From CAYYTU01 sp964474655 (lineage in GTDB: Bacteria > Chloroflexota > Anaerolineae > B4-G1): a stretch of 64,000 bases of DNA. Shown here piece by piece: positions 8,942 to 18,294 of the stretch (its first letter is position 1; each line of letters begins with the position of its first letter). The position numbers were made by a program, and so were the translations under genes. The notes under the pieces were generated by a model, which saw only the letters and a list, made by a program, of their open reading frames with translations, ran no database searches and had not been told where the DNA came from. The DNA is taken from assembly GCA_964474655.1 (NCBI GenBank), contig CAYYTU010000005.1, forward strand, positions 1 through 64,000, written 5' to 3'.

Positions 8942-10711
8942 TTAGCCTGGATTGAAGAAGCGCGGAGCGTAAAGTACCGCCGTCAGCAGGCCGTCGGTGA
9001 TGGCGAAGATCGCATACGCTTTGAAGAGACTGGGCTCCTCTGTCCGTCGCCAGTATACGTAGATCGCTGCGATAGCCAAGAGCAGAATCAGGATTGGAAC
9101 GGCCAGGAATAGAGCCTGGCGCATCTCCGCTGGCACCTGGTAGAGTAGGGGCGTTCCCGCGGCAAGCAGCCCCGGCATAAAGAGAATCTTGGATGCCACG
9201 TAGAGTACAATCGCAACCACGAGGCTGATTTGGCCTGCGAGCCGATCTAGCTGCTCCTCCCTGCTGAAGAGGTAGAAGACCACGAGCCATATCGCGGGAA
9301 TGATGTTCCACATCATCGCGATCAGGCTGAGACCGATGCCGGAGAGCATGCCCCAGATCAGGTTGATCGCTTCGTCCATAACGTCGCTGACCGTCGTCCG
9401 ATCAAGCCAGGCACTCGCCTCGGGGGCGGTGGTGGCGTAGTGGACTTTGTAGTTGTTGTATCCTCCCACGTCGAGCCAGGCCAGATGGAGGTTGCCGTCG
9501 GGATCCGCCGCGAGCGTGGAGAGTATAGAGGCGTTGGTCGTCCTGTTGGCCATCTGATAACCTTGAAGCTCCCCCTCGGCGAGGACGACCATAGCGATCT
9601 GCGTCGATCTCTTCGATGCGGACTCGACGATCAGGCTGAGGGTGATCGGCAGCTCGCTGGCTTGATGTTGCACTGTGGCGGGAGCGTTTGTGAAGTCGCT
9701 GGTATGGAATTGAGACGGTAAGATAGCCAACCGACTGATGGTGTAAGGGCTTTGGTGGTCCGTGTAGTCGGGGCGGGTGGTCGTGGGGAGTTTGAGCAGG
9801 CGGGGAGATAGAAATTCGCTTGTTCCTTTCTGGAAGCTGACGTAATAGACGAAAGCCTCGGCCGGTCGCAATCCGCCTCCCATATTCTGGATCGACCAGA
9901 GTATGTAGATATGCTGATCGTCGGTGCCAATGATGGGTCCATAATATGTCGCGCTTGAGGCGTAGTCGAACTTGCTTACGCGCTTTCCCTCAAGAGGAAA
10001 GCGTTGATCCTCTTCCAGCGTAGCGTAGTAGACGTCGCGGTTTGAGTAGCTCGAATCATACAGCCAGGTCAGATGCGTCAGGCCCGTGCGATCGACCACC
10101 ACCGCCGGGTCGATCCCCTCTTCGACGATCTGGGTGGGAACCTCGGCGGTCTCTAGCGAGGTCTGGAAGATAGCAGAGGGATTCTTCTCATCCTTCCCGC
10201 TCCAAACGAATGATATGTTCCCTTCGCCCGAAACGTACATCTGGAAGCTGGAGACGTCTTCCTCACGAGAGATAGCCGTGGGCTCTGCCAGTTGACCTTC
10301 TTTATCAATCAAAGTGTGGTATAATTTTTGTGTGCTCCCGGTGCGGGAAAGCCAGGCCAGGTGGAGGCGATTGGTCTGGTCGACCAACAGCTGCTGGCGG
10401 CGTGGTTTGAGATGGGGTATGTTAAGCGGCTTGTCGAGTGTGACTCGCCCTTGCTTATTGAGCTGGATGTAATGGAGCCTCTCCTGCCCGCCCGCCGGCG
10501 TTTCGTGCCAGAGAAGATGGACGTTGCCTTGAGCATCGGCCTGTAAGGCCACCGGTTGTTTGATATCGCTCGTCCCCAGCAAAAGTCCCCGGCTCCAATC
10601 GCTGGACGGACTGGCGCTCCGAGTGTACTCTGGTCTGCAACCGCTTAGCAGCGTCAGGACGATGATGAGCAAAGCATAGGCAAAGCGTCGATAGGTTTTT
10701 GTCGTGGACAA
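8942..10711 (-). CDS. Lipoprotein with propeller-like repeats and C-terminal membrane spans
   Basis: I do not recognise a named family. Starting at a TTG (10711) 5 bases after GGAGG gives 589 residues, with the signal peptide 'FAYALLIIVLTLLSGC' and lipidated C25. The body carries at least five spaced copies of a D-x-x-G-N-x-H-L-x-W motif ('DAQGNVHLLWHE', 'DQTNRLHLAWLS', 'GEGNISFVWSG', 'DRTGLTHLTWLY', 'DPDGNLHLAWLD'), as in beta-propeller or sialidase-like blades. From about residue 450 four or five hydrophobic spans follow, so the propeller would face outside and the tail sit in the membrane. Longer upstream frames are rejected because they pass the promoter and lack the signal peptide. It is divergent from the fused permease, 112 bases away. 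Confidence 0.75.
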   Translation of the reverse strand: MSTTKTYRRFAYALLIIVLTLLSGCRPEYTRSASPSSDWSRGLLLGTSDIKQPVALQADAQGNVHLLWHETPAGGQERLHYIQLNKQGRVTLDKPLNIPHLKPRRQQLLVDQTNRLHLAWLSRTGSTQKLYHTLIDKEGQLAEPTAISREEDVSSFQMYVSGEGNISFVWSGKDEKNPSAIFQTSLETAEVPTQIVEEGIDPAVVVDRTGLTHLTWLYDSSYSNRDVYYATLEEDQRFPLEGKRVSKFDYASSATYYGPIIGTDDQHIYILWSIQNMGGGLRPAEAFVYYVSFQKGTSEFLSPRLLKLPTTTRPDYTDHQSPYTISRLAILPSQFHTSDFTNAPATVQHQASELPITLSLIVESASKRSTQIAMVVLAEGELQGYQMANRTTNASILSTLAADPDGNLHLAWLDVGGYNNYKVHYATTAPEASAWLDRTTVSDVMDEAINLIWGMLSGIGLSLIAMMWNIIPAIWLVVFYLFSREEQLDRLAGQISLVVAIVLYVASKILFMPGLLAAGTPLLYQVPAEMRQALFLAVPILILLLAIAAIYVYWRRTEEPSLFKAYAIFAITDGLLTAVLYAPRFFNPG

Positions 10712-10747
10712 TCTTACCTCCGGGATTATCTTCAAGTGATGAGGATA

Positions 10748-10757
10748 ATTATACCAT
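10748..10757 (-). promoter_or_regulatory. Extended -10 promoter of the propeller lipoprotein
   Basis: On the minus strand TATGG precedes a perfect TATAAT (10748-10753). No good -35 is found 16-18 bases upstream (best TTCCCG), which fits an extended -10 promoter. It lies 37 bases before the TTG start. Confidence 0.6.
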
Positions 10758-10823
10758 AGACGGTCGATTCGGGAATACGCGCGCTGAAGCAGGCATCTGG
10801 CGCTGACGTCAAGCTGTATTGAG

Positions 10824-13800
10824 ATGAAGTTGTTGTCGTGGAAAAAAATGGAATCTACAATCGAGGAACGATCAGAAGAAACGTTTAGTGAGAAGGGGGG
10901 AGGGCGACGCCGATTTCGGCGGATGCTCGTCAGTCTGGTGACCTTTGCCGTCCGACGGCTGGCTTTTGGCCTGGTAGTTCTGCTGGCTATCATCTTTCTC
11001 AGCTACCTGGGCTTGGGGATGGCGCGGGGGACGCCCTTTTACCCCGCGTTGGGGACCTCATTGATCAAAACGGGGGAGTATCTGGGGCAATTAGCCCGCG
11101 GAGAGATGGGGCTCTCGGTGGCTGGTAGCGTGACGAATGCGCCGGTCCCCGTGACGGAGGTGGTGCCCGCTACGTTGAGCAAGAGCTTGGGGCTATTGGC
11201 TGTCTCGTTGCTGGTGGCTATTTTGCTCGGTGTCTCGCTGGGGTTCTGGACGGTGACACGCCGACGTTCCGGCTGGTCCTTGTTGAGCACCCTGGTTTCT
11301 ATTACTGGCATATCTATCCCCAGCTTCTTCGCTGCGTTATTGTTACAGTGGGGGGCGGTCAAGTTGTCGCGCGTGCTGGGGTATCGACTGGTGCCCGTGG
11401 GCGGCTTTGGATGGGATAGACACCTCATCTTGCCTGCTCTGGTGCTGGCGGCCCGTCCGATCGCCCAGCTCTATCGCGTCACTTTCGTCTCTGTGGGCGA
11501 GGTTCTGGATCAGAACTACGTGCGTACCGCGCGCAGCAAAGGATTACGAGAGCTATTGGTCATGGGCCGACACGTCATACGCAACGCTGCAATCCCAATT
11601 CTGACCACGATGGGGCTTTCGTTGCGCTTTTCGCTGAGCAGCTTGCCGGTGGTGGAGTTCTTCTTCGGCTGGCCAGGAGTCGGCTTCACGTTGTTGAAAG
11701 CCATCTCGCATCAGGATGACAATCTGACGGTGGCGCTGGTGCTCTGCCTGGGAGCGCTATTTATCGGGGTCAACGTCCTGTTGGAGATGGTCTATCGCTT
11801 GATTGATCCCCGACTGAGGGAACGGGCCAACCACGCGCGGCGGAGTGGACGGTTTGAGCTGAGCCAGCTCTTCAAAGATCTGGTGATGATGGTACAAGAT
11901 TGGCTGGAGCATAACCCGCTCTCGCGTCGGCTGGTCAATCGGGAAGAAAGCGATCCCTTTCAGGCCTTGTTGGAGGGGCATAAGGGAGAGCACGACGTAT
12001 CCCCGGCGAAATATCGGCAGGAGCGGATCCGGGTCTGGCTGCGTGCGACGGTCAATAATCTCCCATTTATGATCGGCGCTGTGGTGGTGACTGGGCTGCT
12101 GGTGGTCTTTCTGTTCGGACCGCGCCTGACTCCCCATAGCCCCTATACGACGGCGACTCTGGCCTATGAGGATGGTCAACTCAGCGTGCCGCCCTTTGAA
12201 CCCAGCGAGACGTATCCCTGGGGCACGGATGTGCTAGGCCGCGATGTTATGAGTCTGGTCCTGGCCGGCGCTCAGCAGACGTTACTCCTTGCCATCCTGG
12301 TCGTCGCGGCGCGTGTTGTGCTGGGCTTCGTGCTGGGAGCGCTGGCGGGCTGGCTGAACGGGACAATGGTGGATAGAGCGTTGATGGGCCTGGCCGAGAT
12401 GGTGGCCGCTTTCCCCTCCCTTTTGCTGGCTATGATCTTCATCCTGGCGCTCGGCATCCGCGAGGGCTTCCGTCCCTTCGTCATCGCGCTCTGCCTGGTC
12501 GGTTGGGGTGAGGTGATGCAATTTGTGCGCGGCGAAGTGATGAGTATCCGCCCCAAGATGTTCATCGAAAGCGCGGTCTCGTTGGGATTGACCACACCGC
12601 GCATTATCCTCAACCACGTGTTGCCCAACCTCCTTTCATCGCTGATCTCTATCGCGGCTCTGGAGATGGGCGCCGTGCTGATGTTATTGGGCGAGCTGGG
12701 CTTTGTGGGCATCTTCATCGGCGGCGGGGCCTTTGCGCAGCTGGAAATCTTCGCTCCCCCCTACCACTACTCCGACGTCCCTGAGTGGGGAGCCTTGTTG
12801 AGCAACGTCCGCCGTTATGCTCGTTCCTATCCCTGGACTGCTATCTATCCCAGTCTGGCTTTCTTCATCTCCATTCTGGGCTTCAACTTCTTGGGTGAAG
12901 GCCTCCGGCGTCTGATAGATAAGGTGGGCTACGGCGTCACCCGGCTGGTGAATCGATATACCATCGCTGCTGTCCTGGTGGTGATCCTGGGCGTCGGATG
13001 GATCCAGGCGAACAGTGGCCCGATGGCCTTCTATCGACAACAAGCGGTCCAGTTTGAGGGCCAACGCGCGGTGGATCAAATCCAGGCGTTGGCGGATCCG
13101 GCGCTGGAGGGGCGAGCGCTCGGCACGTCGGGTATGGACGAAGCGGCCGACTGGATCGCCCGGCAGTTCCACGAGCTGGGACTCGACCCCGCCGGCGAGA
13201 GCATGACCTATTTCCAGACGCGCGAGCGATCCTTCGAGCAACTAGACGCCGTGCCGGAGCTGGCGATCGGGGATGGAGCCAGCCTCTTGACCTACCGCGA
13301 GCATTTTGCCGAGTACCCGACTTACGCGCGCAACCGGGGGCAAGCTCAGGGGAACGTGCGCTTCGTCGCCCTGGGTGAGATCGTGCGAACCGGGATGATG
13401 GTCAGGAGTTACGCTGCTCTGGAGACATTGGATTTCTCCGACGAGATACTGTTGGTGCTTTCTGAGGAGGATGCCGCCTATCTGGCAGAGGTGCCTCACT
13501 CTGGCCTTCTCGTCATAACCGATGACGCGAGTGACTTACAGTCTCGTCGCACTCTCTCCTCGCGTGCTCCGCGCTACCATACCTTTGGCGCCGGGGATGA
13601 GGAAGAGGGTGACCGCCCTGTGTTTTGGGTGGACGAGTCCACCGCCGAACGTCTGCTGCAAGGCACGGAACACACTTTGCACGATCTGCGCGCCCGGCAC
13701 GAGGACCTGGGCGTGAACGAGATGTTCGATTTCTCGACCGGCGTCGAAGCCTCGCTGCACATAGACGGGACGGTTCACGACCGCGTGCCGGTTCGTCACG

Positions 13801-14471
13801 TCATCGGCAACTGGATCGGTGTGTCCGATAGCCGTTACGGAGGGCTCAACAATCAAATGGTGGTCGTGATGGCCCAGTACGACAATCCCCCTCCAACGCC
13901 TGACGAAGCAGCTTATCCCGGCGCCAACGATAACGCCAGCGGCGTGGCCGTGATGCTGGAGGCGATCCGTGCGATACAGGCGTCGGAATACCAGCCTTAC
14001 CGGTCCTTTCTCTTCGTGGCTTACGCCGGGGAGGGGCTGGAGGGCGGCGAGCCGGTCAACCCGCCCGACGTGGAGCGCTTTCTGGAGGCCAAACTCGGCT
14101 TTTCGACCAACTTCGATATTGAGGGGGTGGTGGATCTGCGCGGTGTAGGTAGCGGGGAAGGCGACCGCTTGCTGATCTCGGCCGGTGGCAGCATGCGCCT
14201 GGCCGATCTCTTCGAGCGAGCAGCCGATCAGATGAACGTCAAGGTGCGGCGAGGCGGCGAATCTGTCGATCTGGACATTCTTTTCGAGGAGAAGAGCCGC
14301 TACGATAGCGGACAAGTCGCCCCGCAGGTCGGCTTGCGTTGGGATGGCTGGGTGGCCTCGTCGCGCACGCCGGCCGATGACGTCGATTCGATTCCTGAGC
14401 AGAAGCTACAACAAGCTGGCCGGACCCTCAGTCTGGCGCTGATGACCCTGGGCCGCGAAAGGCAGTATTGA
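10824..14471 (+). CDS. DppB-DppC permease fusion with degenerate M28 peptidase domain
   Basis: One uninterrupted 1215-residue frame joins three modules. Residues about 35-345 are a DppB-type permease (EAA loop 'YVRTARSKGLRELLVMGRHV' from about 231). Residues about 405-695 are a DppC-type permease ('YPWGTDVLGRDVMS', EAA loop 'FIESAVSLGLTTPRIILNH' from about 579). After a last span near 710-730 comes an M28 aminopeptidase-like domain ('LEGRALGTSGMDEAADWIA', 'PGANDNASGVAVMLEA'). Compared with active M28 enzymes, the first zinc His is Q1018 ('AQYD'), the catalytic Glu of the EE pair is G1069 with ligand E1070 kept, and the last His is R1181 ('SSRTPADD'); D1036 and D1098 remain. It is probably not a working peptidase and may bind peptides outside the membrane. 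No ATPase is adjacent. The exact start (10824 or ATG 10848) is unsure because neither has a clear SD. Confidence 0.88.
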   Translation: MKLLSWKKMESTIEERSEETFSEKGGGRRRFRRMLVSLVTFAVRRLAFGLVVLLAIIFLSYLGLGMARGTPFYPALGTSLIKTGEYLGQLARGEMGLSVAGSVTNAPVPVTEVVPATLSKSLGLLAVSLLVAILLGVSLGFWTVTRRRSGWSLLSTLVSITGISIPSFFAALLLQWGAVKLSRVLGYRLVPVGGFGWDRHLILPALVLAARPIAQLYRVTFVSVGEVLDQNYVRTARSKGLRELLVMGRHVIRNAAIPILTTMGLSLRFSLSSLPVVEFFFGWPGVGFTLLKAISHQDDNLTVALVLCLGALFIGVNVLLEMVYRLIDPRLRERANHARRSGRFELSQLFKDLVMMVQDWLEHNPLSRRLVNREESDPFQALLEGHKGEHDVSPAKYRQERIRVWLRATVNNLPFMIGAVVVTGLLVVFLFGPRLTPHSPYTTATLAYEDGQLSVPPFEPSETYPWGTDVLGRDVMSLVLAGAQQTLLLAILVVAARVVLGFVLGALAGWLNGTMVDRALMGLAEMVAAFPSLLLAMIFILALGIREGFRPFVIALCLVGWGEVMQFVRGEVMSIRPKMFIESAVSLGLTTPRIILNHVLPNLLSSLISIAALEMGAVLMLLGELGFVGIFIGGGAFAQLEIFAPPYHYSDVPEWGALLSNVRRYARSYPWTAIYPSLAFFISILGFNFLGEGLRRLIDKVGYGVTRLVNRYTIAAVLVVILGVGWIQANSGPMAFYRQQAVQFEGQRAVDQIQALADPALEGRALGTSGMDEAADWIARQFHELGLDPAGESMTYFQTRERSFEQLDAVPELAIGDGASLLTYREHFAEYPTYARNRGQAQGNVRFVALGEIVRTGMMVRSYAALETLDFSDEILLVLSEEDAAYLAEVPHSGLLVITDDASDLQSRRTLSSRAPRYHTFGAGDEEEGDRPVFWVDESTAERLLQGTEHTLHDLRARHEDLGVNEMFDFSTGVEASLHIDGTVHDRVPVRHVIGNWIGVSDSRYGGLNNQMVVVMAQYDNPPPTPDEAAYPGANDNASGVAVMLEAIRAIQASEYQPYRSFLFVAYAGEGLEGGEPVNPPDVERFLEAKLGFSTNFDIEGVVDLRGVGSGEGDRLLISAGGSMRLADLFERAADQMNVKVRRGGESVDLDILFEEKSRYDSGQVAPQVGLRWDGWVASSRTPADDVDSIPEQKLQQAGRTLSLALMTLGRERQY

Positions 14472-14519
14472 CCCCGACGCTCGCATTAAAACCTACCAAG
14501 CAGCATTGGGCATTAGAAG

Positions 14520-15848
14520 ATGTCTTTTTCTCTGATAACAGTGTTGGTTCTACTGGGGGCCAGTCTGGTGGCCCTGGCCGTGACTGGCCTCTCCATCTTT
14601 GCCCGGCTCAGCTACCTGTGGGCTTTCTTATTGCTCGGGAGCTGGGTCTGGTCCAGGCTGGCGCTGCGTGATCTGAAACTCCGACGCCGAGCCTCGACCG
14701 CGCGTGCCTACGTGGGCCAGATGTTCGAGGAGCGTTTCGAGGTTCACAATACCGGTCGTCTCCCGCGTCTCTGGGTAGAGGTGCGCGATCGGTCGGACCT
14801 GCCGGGCTCCCGTGGGTCGCGCGTGCTGACCCAGCTGGGGAGCGGGGAGCGACGATCCTATCGGGTGAGAACCCGTCTGGTGCAGCGCGGTGTCTTCTCG
14901 CTCGGTCCGACCACCTTCGTCTCTGGTGATCTTTTTGGCCTGTTTCCGGTCGAGCGAGCTATCCCGGCCCAGTCCTCCCTGCTCGTTTATCCAATGCTGG
15001 TCGAGCTGGAAGACTTCCTCAGCCCGCCGGGCTTGCTGCCGGGTGGGGAAGCGCTTCGGCTGCGCACCCATCAGGCGACTCCTAACGCCTCTGGCGTGCG
15101 CGAATACGTGCCGGGCGATGCGATGAACCGCATTCACTGGCCGAGCACGGCTCGCCATCGCCAGCTGATGGTCAAAGAGTTCGAGCTGGACCCGCTGGCT
15201 GACGTCTGGCTCTTGCTGGATGCCGAGCGGAGCGTGCAGGCCGAGCGACCCCACTTGCTTCCGGACCAGGCCATTGGCTGGCAGCCCTGGGATGAGGTAA
15301 CGTTGCCCCCCTCGACCGTGGAATACAGCGTGAGCATTGCGGCCTCGTTGGGACGGTACTTCCTGCGGCGCGGACGGGCAGTGGGGTTGGTCAGCTGCCC
15401 ATATGCATCTGGGCAGGGGCTGCAAGTTCTGCCCCCCGATCGGGGCGGGCGGCAGCTGGGCAAACTGTTGAACTTGTTGGCCCCCCTGCGCGCCGAAGGC
15501 GATCTTTCCATTGGGGCTTTGGCCGTCGCCCACGCCCAGTACATGCCCCGGGGCAGCACGGCTATCCTGATCACCCCATCAGTCAGCGATGAGACGGCGC
15601 TTGCCGCCGACTTCTTATCGCGCCGCGGTGTGCATCCGGTGGTCGTGCTGCTTGATGCGGCCTCGTTTGGGGGCGCTGAGGGCACCGACGCATTGGAGGA
15701 CGAGATTGCGACGCTGGAGGTCCCGTTCTGTCGCGTGGAGAACGGCCAGGATCTGAAGGCGGCGCTGAACGTCAATGCGCGTGGCGCTCGCCGGCGCACC
15801 GTGATTAGGAGGGCGGTCTCCGTTGAAGGTCGCATGGCGAGGGGATGA
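14520..15848 (+). CDS. DUF58 domain protein
   Basis: A 442-residue protein with two N-terminal membrane spans (about residues 1-45) and then the DUF58 body, marked by 'REYVPGDAMNRIHWPSTARHRQLMVKEFE' with its conserved D/IHW/ST/KEFE residues. DUF58 proteins have a von Willebrand A-like fold and normally work with a MoxR AAA+ ATPase and a transglutaminase-like membrane protein in cell-envelope assembly or stress. The transglutaminase follows at once, but no MoxR gene is present here; the fused permease lies upstream instead, 49 bases away. The RBS before the ATG is weak (TTAGAAG). Family call secure, function unknown. Confidence 0.88.
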   Translation: MSFSLITVLVLLGASLVALAVTGLSIFARLSYLWAFLLLGSWVWSRLALRDLKLRRRASTARAYVGQMFEERFEVHNTGRLPRLWVEVRDRSDLPGSRGSRVLTQLGSGERRSYRVRTRLVQRGVFSLGPTTFVSGDLFGLFPVERAIPAQSSLLVYPMLVELEDFLSPPGLLPGGEALRLRTHQATPNASGVREYVPGDAMNRIHWPSTARHRQLMVKEFELDPLADVWLLLDAERSVQAERPHLLPDQAIGWQPWDEVTLPPSTVEYSVSIAASLGRYFLRRGRAVGLVSCPYASGQGLQVLPPDRGGRQLGKLLNLLAPLRAEGDLSIGALAVAHAQYMPRGSTAILITPSVSDETALAADFLSRRGVHPVVVLLDAASFGGAEGTDALEDEIATLEVPFCRVENGQDLKAALNVNARGARRRTVIRRAVSVEGRMARG

Positions 15849-15849
15849 G

Positions 15850-18189
15850 ATGAGCGAGACATCGCGCTGGTGGGACCTTCCAGCTGTGCTCTTGCTGCTG
15901 ATCGCCTTGTCGGTGGCCACTGGGCGTCTGGTGGCTACCGATTGGGTCGATCACCTGAACCGTATTCACACCGTCGTCTTCCTGGGGGCTCTGTCCGGCT
16001 TGGCGTTGGGAAGAAGCCGCTTTTCCTCGACTGTGGTTCTCCTCTTCGGCCTGGCCTATGGGATATTCGTCGCCCCGTGGCAGCTTGGCCTTATGCTGGA
16101 GAACCTGCCGCTGGAGACGTTATGGCGCGAGCGCCTGCTCTTGCTGGGGACCCGTTTGAGCGTCACCATCGGTCAGCTGATGCAACGAGAGCCGGTGGAG
16201 GATCCGATACTCTTCTTGAGCATTATGACCCTTCTCTACTGGGGTTTGAGCGTCCACGCCGGCTACAACCTGACTCGTCACGCGCGTCCCTGGCGGACTA
16301 TTCTGCCCTTTGGCTTGGCGCTGCTGATCGTCCACAGCTACGATCCCCACGTCGCGTCCAGGAGCTGGTACGTGGGCGCTTATTTCCTCTTTGCTCTGCT
16401 TTTGGTGGCACGAGTCATCTACCTCCGGCTCCGTGCGCGTTGGCAGCAGGAAGACGTTCGAATGCCATCCCTGGTGGGGTGGGATTTCACGTACGTGGTC
16501 GTGATCGCCACCTCTGCTGTCATCTTGCTGGCCTGGACGATGCCTTCACTGGCCGAAACCTGGCCTCGCGTCGGGGAGACGTGGCGCCGGGCGGTTCGGC
16601 CTTGGACTGATCGCTTCGATGACGTCTTCGCCTCCTTACGCCGTCGCGGCGGGGTTCTCACCGTGGCGGACTATTACGGCGATAGCTTCTCCCTGGGCCG
16701 TGGTCGGGAGCTGACGGACGCTCTCGTATTGACCGCTCAGGGCGGGGAAGTAGGGAACGGTCGGCGTTACTATTGGCGCGCCCGCGTCTATGACCACTAT
16801 GAGAACGCCCGCTGGAGCAACCAGGCGCTTTCCGCCACGCAAACCGTCAGCCCTGTCGGATTGGGCCTGACGTTTCCCGATTTGGAAGGGCGGCGTCCGT
16901 TCACGTTCACGATCACCACCCACGATGTGGTGGTCACCCTCTACGGGGCATCTCAGCCGCGCTGGGTCGATCGCCGCGTGGAATCCGACCTGGCCTACAA
17001 CCCCGATGGCACCGTCGATCTGGCGGCCTGGCACGCCACCCGCCCTCTGGTCCCGGGCGAGATATATCGCGCCCGCTCGGACGTCAGCGACGTGACGGTG
17101 AGTCAACTGCGGGCCGCTGGCACCGACTATCCTGCTTGGGTCACCGAGCGCTACTTACAGTTGCCCCCCACCATCACCTCTCGCATGCAGGAGCTGGCGC
17201 AACAGATCACCCTCGATCGGGAGACGCCCTATGACGTGGTCGCTGCCGTCACCCGCTTCCTCAGGACGACGATCGATTACAGTGAGACGATCGCTTCCTC
17301 TGCTCCCCCGGAGCAGGAGCCACTGGATTGGTTCCTGTTTGATCTTCAAGAGGGCTTTTGCAACTATTACGCTTCCTCCGAAGTGATGATGCTCCGTTCA
17401 CTGGGCATCCCGGCGCGCTTGGCCGTCGGCTTCGCGGAGGGCGAGCGTCAGCCAGGTACCAATACTTACCTGGTTCGTCAGGAACAGGCTCACGCCTGGC
17501 CCGAGGTCTACTTCCCTGAGATAGGATGGGTTGAATTTGAGCCCACCACTTCGCAAGATCCACTCCAAAGACCATTGGGCGAGGTTGACTTCGAGGGCGG
17601 AGAGAGTGATGAAAGCACCGCCGGGGCATTGGAGGGCGAGGATGGGCGTCAAGATGACCGCATGGCTGAGCTGGAGGGCTTGGACGATATTTACCCCGAT
17701 GTTGGGCCGTGGAGCTTGTCCAGCCTATCCAGAAGGCTGATGTCTCCGTTCTGGTTGTTGTTCATCGCAGGTTTAGCGCTGATTGCGCTCGTCTGGCGCC
17801 TGCGTCGGCGAGAGATCGTTCCCCCTCTGCCCGTCTTGCTCTCGCGCGGCGTGCGCCGGCTGGGCCGCCGTCCGCCCACCTGGTTGCGGCGGTGGGCTAC
17901 GCGGTCCGTGATGAGCCCGATGAAACGCGCTTATATGACCATCAATCGGGCCTTGGTGCGCCTGGGAGCATCTCCCGCGCCGGCCGATACGCCGGTCGAG
18001 CGGGCGGAGGCCTTGACTGACCTGCTCCCGGCCGCCGCCGAGCCGATCCGGCGCTTGGTGCTGGAGTATCAGACTGCAGCTTATAGCCCTCGCCCGGGTG
18101 ATGTGGATCTGGCTCAGCAAGCGGCGCGTGCCATTCGGAACCTGTCCTGGAAGGCGAGGGTGCGTCGGGTCTTTGCACGCAGCGGTTGA
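15850..18189 (+). CDS. Membrane transglutaminase-like protein (TgpA type)
   Basis: From the ATG at 15850 (GAGGGG upstream, one base after the DUF58 stop) the protein has 779 residues. It opens with several membrane spans (about residues 10-240), continues with an outer region containing the transglutaminase core, and ends with one more span near 640 and a DUF4129-like cytoplasmic tail. The papain-like catalytic residues are C504 in 'EGFCNYYASSEVMMLRSLGIPAR' and H548 in 'QAHAWPEVYF'; 'GWVEFEPT' supplies the third acidic position. All are present, so thiol protease or transglutaminase activity is possible. Its pairing with DUF58 is the conserved one. It is coupled to the preceding gene. The true substrate of this family is mostly unknown. 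Confidence 0.88.
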   Translation: MSETSRWWDLPAVLLLLIALSVATGRLVATDWVDHLNRIHTVVFLGALSGLALGRSRFSSTVVLLFGLAYGIFVAPWQLGLMLENLPLETLWRERLLLLGTRLSVTIGQLMQREPVEDPILFLSIMTLLYWGLSVHAGYNLTRHARPWRTILPFGLALLIVHSYDPHVASRSWYVGAYFLFALLLVARVIYLRLRARWQQEDVRMPSLVGWDFTYVVVIATSAVILLAWTMPSLAETWPRVGETWRRAVRPWTDRFDDVFASLRRRGGVLTVADYYGDSFSLGRGRELTDALVLTAQGGEVGNGRRYYWRARVYDHYENARWSNQALSATQTVSPVGLGLTFPDLEGRRPFTFTITTHDVVVTLYGASQPRWVDRRVESDLAYNPDGTVDLAAWHATRPLVPGEIYRARSDVSDVTVSQLRAAGTDYPAWVTERYLQLPPTITSRMQELAQQITLDRETPYDVVAAVTRFLRTTIDYSETIASSAPPEQEPLDWFLFDLQEGFCNYYASSEVMMLRSLGIPARLAVGFAEGERQPGTNTYLVRQEQAHAWPEVYFPEIGWVEFEPTTSQDPLQRPLGEVDFEGGESDESTAGALEGEDGRQDDRMAELEGLDDIYPDVGPWSLSSLSRRLMSPFWLLFIAGLALIALVWRLRRREIVPPLPVLLSRGVRRLGRRPPTWLRRWATRSVMSPMKRAYMTINRALVRLGASPAPADTPVERAEALTDLLPAAAEPIRRLVLEYQTAAYSPRPGDVDLAQQAARAIRNLSWKARVRRVFARSG

Positions 18190-18222
18190 AGTCTGCTTCG
18201 TTTGTTTGCCTCCATATCGGAT

Positions 18223-18251
18223 TTGCGCGGTCTGTTTGACGGTGTTATACT
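18223..18251 (+). promoter_or_regulatory. Promoter of the second binding protein and two-component genes
   Basis: TTGCGC (18223-18228), 17-base spacer, TATACT (18246-18251), about 45 bases before the start at 18295. It lets the SBP-kinase-regulator genes be expressed apart from the permease and DUF58 genes. Confidence 0.6.
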
Positions 18252-18294
18252 CACCTGAACAGGGGATGCATAGTTACGTGAGGAGAATCAAGCG

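Noticed and set aside
10315..10325. Perfect extended -10 (TGTGGTATAAT) on the plus strand inside the lipoprotein gene
   Set aside because: No -35 at proper distance (TTGACC is 22 bases away) and it lies in coding sequence; an antisense start is possible but not supported.
10711..10993. Longer start for the propeller lipoprotein (683 residues)
   Set aside because: The extension crosses the promoter at 10748 and the divergent gene's start, lacks an SD, and would bury the lipoprotein signal peptide. The TTG at 10711 follows GGAGG.
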